Below, piece by piece: positions 59,718 to 64,000 of a DNA stretch of 64,000 nucleotides. A model generated the notes under the pieces. The model was given only the letters and a program-made list of their open reading frames with translations. It did not search any database and was not told the DNA's origin. The position numbers were made by a program, and so were the translations under genes. This DNA comes from Sporocytophaga sp. (GTDB lineage Bacteria; Bacteroidota; Bacteroidia; Cytophagales; Cytophagaceae): the NCBI GenBank assembly GCA_024707265.1, contig JANQAB010000010.1:558001-622000 (forward strand), written 5' to 3'. Positions within the stretch are counted from its first letter, which is position 1; every line of letters starts with the position of its first letter.

Positions 59718-60199
59718 AATCCATTATAGTAGCAGTCTCCGCCAATGATGTTATAGGTCATGAAAACAAACTTCCCTGGCATCTTCCAGCAGACTTAAAA
59801 TATTTTAAGAATCTGACAATGGGCCATCATGTCATCATGGGTAGAAAAACCTATGAATCCATTGGAAAGATATTGCCTGGTAGGACATTTGTAATTGTCA
59901 CCAGAGATAAAAGCTATTCGGTACCAGGAGCCATTGTCGTTCATGCGATAGAGGATGCCTTTGAGTATTGCAGTAAGAATAACGAATCTGAAGCCTTTAT
60001 AATCGGAGGAGCAGACATCATTAATCAATCAGAGGAATTTGCTGATAAGCTTTATCTTACAAGAATTCATGAAACCTTTAAAGGCGATGTATATCTTCAA
60101 TTTAATATGGCTCTATGGAAAGAAATAAGTACAGAAGCCCATCTGGCAGATGAAAAAAACCTTTACAACTATACCTTTCTTTCCTATTCAAAACATTAA
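59711..60199 (+). CDS. folA: Dihydrofolate reductase
   Basis: A 162-residue enzyme reducing dihydrofolate with NADPH, essential for thymidylate and purine synthesis. Family marks are SIIVAVSANDVIGHENKLPW, HLPADLKYFKNLTMGHHVIM, GRKTYESIGKILPGRTFVIV and AFIIGGADII. It starts inside the corrected end of fmt, so the two are translationally coupled. Its stop overlaps the convergent membrane gene by 4 bases. Confidence 0.95.
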   Translation: MLKSIIVAVSANDVIGHENKLPWHLPADLKYFKNLTMGHHVIMGRKTYESIGKILPGRTFVIVTRDKSYSVPGAIVVHAIEDAFEYCSKNNESEAFIIGGADIINQSEEFADKLYLTRIHETFKGDVYLQFNMALWKEISTEAHLADEKNLYNYTFLSYSKH

Positions 60200-61912
60200 G
60201 GAAGGTAAATACAAACATCTTCGTCCTGATATTTTAGCTTAAACTTATCCAAAAACAATGGAGCAGGTGTAGAAGCTCTTGAAATGACTATCGCATCAAC
60301 GTTTTCATTTTTTGTATAGGCAAAAGAAAGAGGTATATCAGATTTAGCATAAAGGTATTCTGCCATCATACTATATTCCGAATTTTCAAAATATATGTTC
60401 TTTCTTTTCTCAGCCATTAATTTCTCCACTATCTTTTCACTATGATGACCTGTTCTGATATGCTTTCCAAACACCCCATTCCTCAAAGAGAACTCATTTA
60501 AACCAAAGACCATAATTAGTGCAACCAACAAAGAAAAGGCAAAAAACCTTTCATTCATCTTTATCTTGATGACAGAGAAAAAGATTCCTACTTCTATTGC
60601 AATAAAAATCCAAATATAGTTTAGCATCCGTCCAAAGGGATATACATGATGTCCAAACATAATTATCCATGGAATAAGCATTGAAAAAACACTTAATGCT
60701 AGAATTAGTCTGCTCGTTTCATTTTTTTTCACAAACCATAATATAACAGGCAGTATTAGCAGCATAGAAATTATTAACGGTGCGGCATCATGTACTCCGA
60801 TAAACCAGTCAATGATCTTTACTCTTATATGATCTTTTAAGACAGTGTTTATATATTCGTTAGTATGTGGAGGAATAAATACTGCATCCCTGCCATTTAT
60901 AATCAAGATAGGACCATATATTACTAAAACTGTTCCGATGGAAAGTAAAGAAATGACAATCAACCTGCCAGCCTCTTGATTTCTTCCTTTTAATAAAAAA
61001 ACAGATTATAAAAAAGCCTGTAACAGTTACAAAATTATAGGCAAATGAAAACACCGATAAAAAACCAAATACAATTGAGAGGTATATCATTATATAATCT
61101 CCAGCACTACTATTTTTCTGCCAGAAGATTTTCATTGTAAAATAAAGCAACAGTAATGTAAAAAACATTGTAAAGGCATATCCTCTCGCATATACAAGAC
61201 TTGTATGAACTCCTGCAGAAGTAAGAAATACTAATGCAGACAGCAAAGTATACTTTTTATTATTTAAGAAAGTATCAGCAACAACACAGTATAAAATAAA
61301 TGTAACAATTCCGGTAAGTACCACAGGAAACCTCATACTTACAAGTGAATAAGGAGAAAAATATAGAAAAATTCTTGACACAAAAGTCTGTAGAACATGG
61401 TTACTCGGAAGTGGGTACCAAAAAAAACTAAGTAAAGGGCTATTCTTACCATAGGACTGAAACATCCAGACTTCATCAGAATTTACAGGAAGATTAACCA
61501 ATAAATAAAGTCTATACAAAAACAATGAAAACAGAATTATTCCAGCCATTAAACGCTCTATTCTGCTCATTGACCGGTAAAAGGCAATACAGTCTTTTAT
61601 TAATGTTTTAAGCGAAAGACTTAGAGATGACAAAAGCAGCTCGAGTTTATTCCATAAGTACCACAAAATGCTACATCCGCCAACCACCAAAATCAACATA
61701 TAGATCTGGACATTTGAGAAAAGATCTTGAGTAACAATGGCAAATACAAACTCTTTTCTTTCTTCTTTATTAAATATAGTAATGATCGCATTGATACTTT
61801 GTTCGTATCCTAGCAAAAAAGACACGGATAACATTATAGCGATACTTGCTATGATTACCAACAGCAAGACTTTAAATATAACCGTGCCTTTTTTGTATGC
61901 AATGAAGCCCAT
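60196..61912 (-). CDS. Polytopic membrane glycosyltransferase, GT39/ArnT-like (frameshifted)
   Basis: About 571 residues after repair, with about ten or more membrane helices. The first periplasmic loop has NLPVNSDEVWMFQSYGKNSP, with the Asp-Glu pair typical of polyprenol-sugar-dependent GT39 and ArnT enzymes. Next come LPSNHVLQTFVSRIFLYFSP and SLVSMRFPVVLTGIVTFILY. An A7 run at 60995-61001 (six expected) breaks the frame between GFFIICF and FLLKGRNQEAGRLIVISLLS. The end includes AEYLYAKSDIPLSFAYTKNE. It would transfer sugar from a lipid carrier to an envelope acceptor. The acceptor is unknown. Confidence 0.78.
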
Positions 61913-61930
61913 TATTATAAATTTTTAGTT

Positions 61931-63548
61931 TTATTGAGAAACAACGAAAGCTTTAAGCTGTTCATTCTGAAATTTCTCATTCTCAATTGGCCTAAATTGA
62001 AATTCCGCTTTATAAAAAAAATGAAAAAATCTTTTTATAAAGTCAGTTTCATCTTCTGTAGCAATCAATACAATTTTGTCATTTGCCGAGGCTTTTTGAA
62101 ATAAATTCAATACAGATTCTGAGCCCACTATATTCTTTATCATTTTCTGATTTTCAGGTAAAAAAAGATAAGCCGCCAGATAATCTTACCATTGTATCTC
62201 CCATGTAGATAGGATAATACATAAACGGATCTAGAAAAGAAATATGACTTCCTAAAGAAGTAATCATTATAACTTTGCCTTTACTAAAATCATTTATAAC
62301 ATTTAATGTAGTTTCATTTTTTACGCGCTTTGCAATGTTAAAATCAACTCTGCCCTTGATCTTATAAACGGTTAAACCAAGAAATAACAACAAGGAAATC
62401 TGAAACACTTTTTGTCGAGTCGTCCATTGAAATAATGATAATACATCTACCAATGCCAATAGTGCAATTGTAAAAAGGAGAATTGAAGGACCAATAATCC
62501 GTTCTTCTGACTTTAAAACCAGTGATATAAACGATATCATTACCCAGAAATAAATGTAGTAGCATACAAGAAGTAAAAATTTCTTTTTAGGTAAAGTTTT
62601 ATAAAAGAAAATAAGTAATACCAAACCGACAAAAAGCAAAAAAAAGTAATTCCTTAATACTAAACCTATAAAATAAAATGTATCTCCCTTAAAATCTGCT
62701 TTAATATTGCCAACAGAGTAATCTTTGAGCATGTCGTCCAGCACATCCGCGTTAATTATTTTTGTATCAGCATAAAACCATTTATAAACAGCTTCCAGCA
62801 AAAGCATCCCTCTTTCATCTTTAATCTTATCATGATCGATATATTTAAAATCATGTATTTTCTGTATTGCTGTAATTTGATCCAGCTCTTGTGAGGTCTC
62901 ACGAATTTGAAAGCTTATAGATATAAAAAAAATTGCAATGATGATAGATAATCTAAACAATAAACTTTTTCCCTCCTGACTATATTTTATTAATATAGCA
63001 GGAGCCAAGATCAAGACGCATAGATTAAGACAGCTTAATCTTATAAAAGATGCGGTCAGTAATAACAAACCCAGTATGATGACTTGAGAGCGACTTAGAT
63101 TTTCAGAAAAGATTAGTTTTAATATAATAGAACCACATAAAATTATTGCAACCCTTGTATAGGTCAAATACATAACATTTTCAGAAATTGCACCTATAAA
63201 AATCAAAAGAAAAAAAAACCAAGACATTTGATTATATTCTGAAGTATTCCTATTAAAGAAAAATGATGCAATTATATAAATGGAAGTCAGAAGCATTCCA
63301 TAAATAAAAACCGAGTAAAATGGAAAGGCAGGATCAAGCATGTAAAACCTGCGAAGAACGTCAGATATTATTGGAATCCAAACGATAAAATCGAGAATAG
63401 GATGTTCCGGATTTCTTAAAGCATAATCTCTGGATACATCGTCATTATTTTCGTAGTAAAACCCTATGCTAAAATAAACCAGGACAAGTAACAGAGGTGG
63501 AATTGCCCAGAAAAAGAACTTATGCCAAAGTTTACTCCTAATTTCCAT
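61931..63548 (-). CDS. Polytopic membrane protein, 538 residues (frameshifted)
   Basis: Many membrane helices: KFFFWAIPPLLLVLVYFSIG, SVFIYGMLLTSIYIIASFFF, QVIILGLLLLTASFIRLSCL and RNYFFLLFVGLVLLIFFYKT. A small soluble C-terminal part has KASANDKIVLIATEDETDFI. An A7 run at 62160-62166 (six expected) splits the frame between VRLSGGLSF and LPENQKMIKNIVGSESVLNL. As written the tail appears as a separate short frame at 61931-62143. The start ATG overlaps the previous stop (TAATG). There is no recognised family; the layout resembles lipid-linked sugar transferases or O-antigen-type proteins. Confidence 0.7.
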
Positions 63549-64000
63549 TAACGGAGTATGTATAGTTTTCCAAAATCCTTTTTAAAAGCCTTATCTCCTG
63601 CCGTAGATCTTTGTTTAAAATTACCTCCGGCATTTTTAATAATTACTCTATAAAGATAAAGGCCATTAGCAAGTTTATCACCAAACTCATCTTTTCCATC
63701 CCAGGCATAATCAGAAATATTGTTTCCTATCCGGATAGATCCAAGTTCTGATTTTGTAATCTCTCTCACCACTTTGCCTGTTACAGTCATAATCTGGATC
63801 TTCAGATCTTCAGGAATATAGCTTCCTGTAAGAGTAAACACAAATCTGGTAGATGTAGAAAACGGATTAGGATAAGGATAAAAATGTGAAATGGTAGAAG
63901 CATTTTCAACAGTAAATGTTATTTCATAAAAATTCTTACCTGTTTTATTATTAGAAGCATCTGCCCCTTGAACAATTAATTTATAGGTCCCATCGGGAAG
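63548..64000 (-). CDS. T9SS-sorted surface protein, C-terminal part only
   Basis: The frame is open from the window edge (64000) to the stop at 63548. It reads LPDGTYKLIVQGADASNNKT, then FYPYPNPFSTSTRFVFTLTG (start of a type A T9SS sorting domain). TVTGKVVREITKSELGSIRI and a final YAWDGKDEFGDKLANGLYLY, then GKLYILR follow. FlgD-like Ig strands and PNPF are the usual T9SS type A marks. The final GDKAFKKDFGKLYILR is like that seen in large C25-peptidase-like Cytophagales proteins, so a secreted peptidase is one guess. The body lies outside the window. Confidence 0.8.
   Translation of the reverse strand, partial: LPDGTYKLIVQGADASNNKTGKNFYEITFTVENASTISHFYPYPNPFSTSTRFVFTLTGSYIPEDLKIQIMTVTGKVVREITKSELGSIRIGNNISDYAWDGKDEFGDKLANGLYLYRVIIKNAGGNFKQRSTAGDKAFKKDFGKLYILR

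Noticed and set aside
61931..62143. Separate 70-residue gene
   Set aside because: It is the in-frame C-terminal tail of the polytopic protein once the A7 run at 62160-62166 is corrected.
1..64000. tRNA, rRNA, riboswitch and prophage signals
   Set aside because: Scanned the gaps between genes for cloverleaf ends, conserved rRNA stretches and integrase or phage genes and found none.

Overview
The window looks like chromosomal DNA from a low-GC gliding member of the Bacteroidota, most likely order Cytophagales and resembling Cytophaga or Sporocytophaga. The evidence is: surface proteins ending in the gliding-motility-associated (CHU_C) type IX secretion sorting domain, a type A T9SS tail at the right edge, a PorE-like OmpA protein, Bacteroidota-style TAnnTTTG promoters, and genes such as DUF4412, DUF4468 and YkuD_2. 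I saw no rRNA, tRNA, CRISPR array, insertion sequence or prophage.

Layout. 1-3.2 kb: edge-truncated DEAD-box helicase, a broken nhaA antiporter gene and a secreted DUF4412-type protein. 3.4-18.6 kb: a giant modular surface protein (about 4,300 residues, 38 tandem domains) and a second CHU_C protein. 18.6-23.3 kb: a histidine kinase with an ethylene-receptor-like membrane sensor, an outer-membrane barrel and a PorE-like OmpA protein. 23.4-28.4 kb: a Kef-type antiporter, a pentameric ligand-gated channel homologue, EF-P and small membrane proteins. 28.5-34 kb: topoisomerase IV (parC, parE) with a small lipoprotein gene between. 34-44.9 kb: LRR protein, L,D-transpeptidase-like protein, cyclophilin, pseudouridine synthase, ECF sigma factor and a five-gene membrane/methyltransferase operon. 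45.1-50.2 kb: a sugar-kinase/RapZ fusion with a MurU-like nucleotidyltransferase, an SDR, a tautomerase and a RhlE-type helicase. 50.8-60.2 kb: coiled-coil protein, KptA, endonuclease V-like protein, HAD phosphatase, protoporphyrinogen oxidase, glycosyltransferase, LolC/E permease, NamZ, fmt and folA. 60.2-64 kb: two polytopic membrane proteins and the C-terminal end of a large T9SS cargo protein.

Two themes stand out. First, peptidoglycan amino-sugar recovery: NamZ lipoprotein, the kinase-RapZ fusion and the MurU-like enzyme would form a plausible MurNAc/GlcNAc salvage route. Second, surface and secretion biology: giant T9SS cargo, the PorE-like protein and sensory membrane proteins.

An important caveat concerns sequence quality. 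More than a dozen genes, including essential ones (parC, parE, fmt), are interrupted by single-base indels. Ten of these are one extra A/T in an A/T run, mostly where 7 is seen and 6 is needed. I give whole-gene spans across these breaks and name each break. Sequencing error is the simplest explanation, but the one-sided bias is worth checking.
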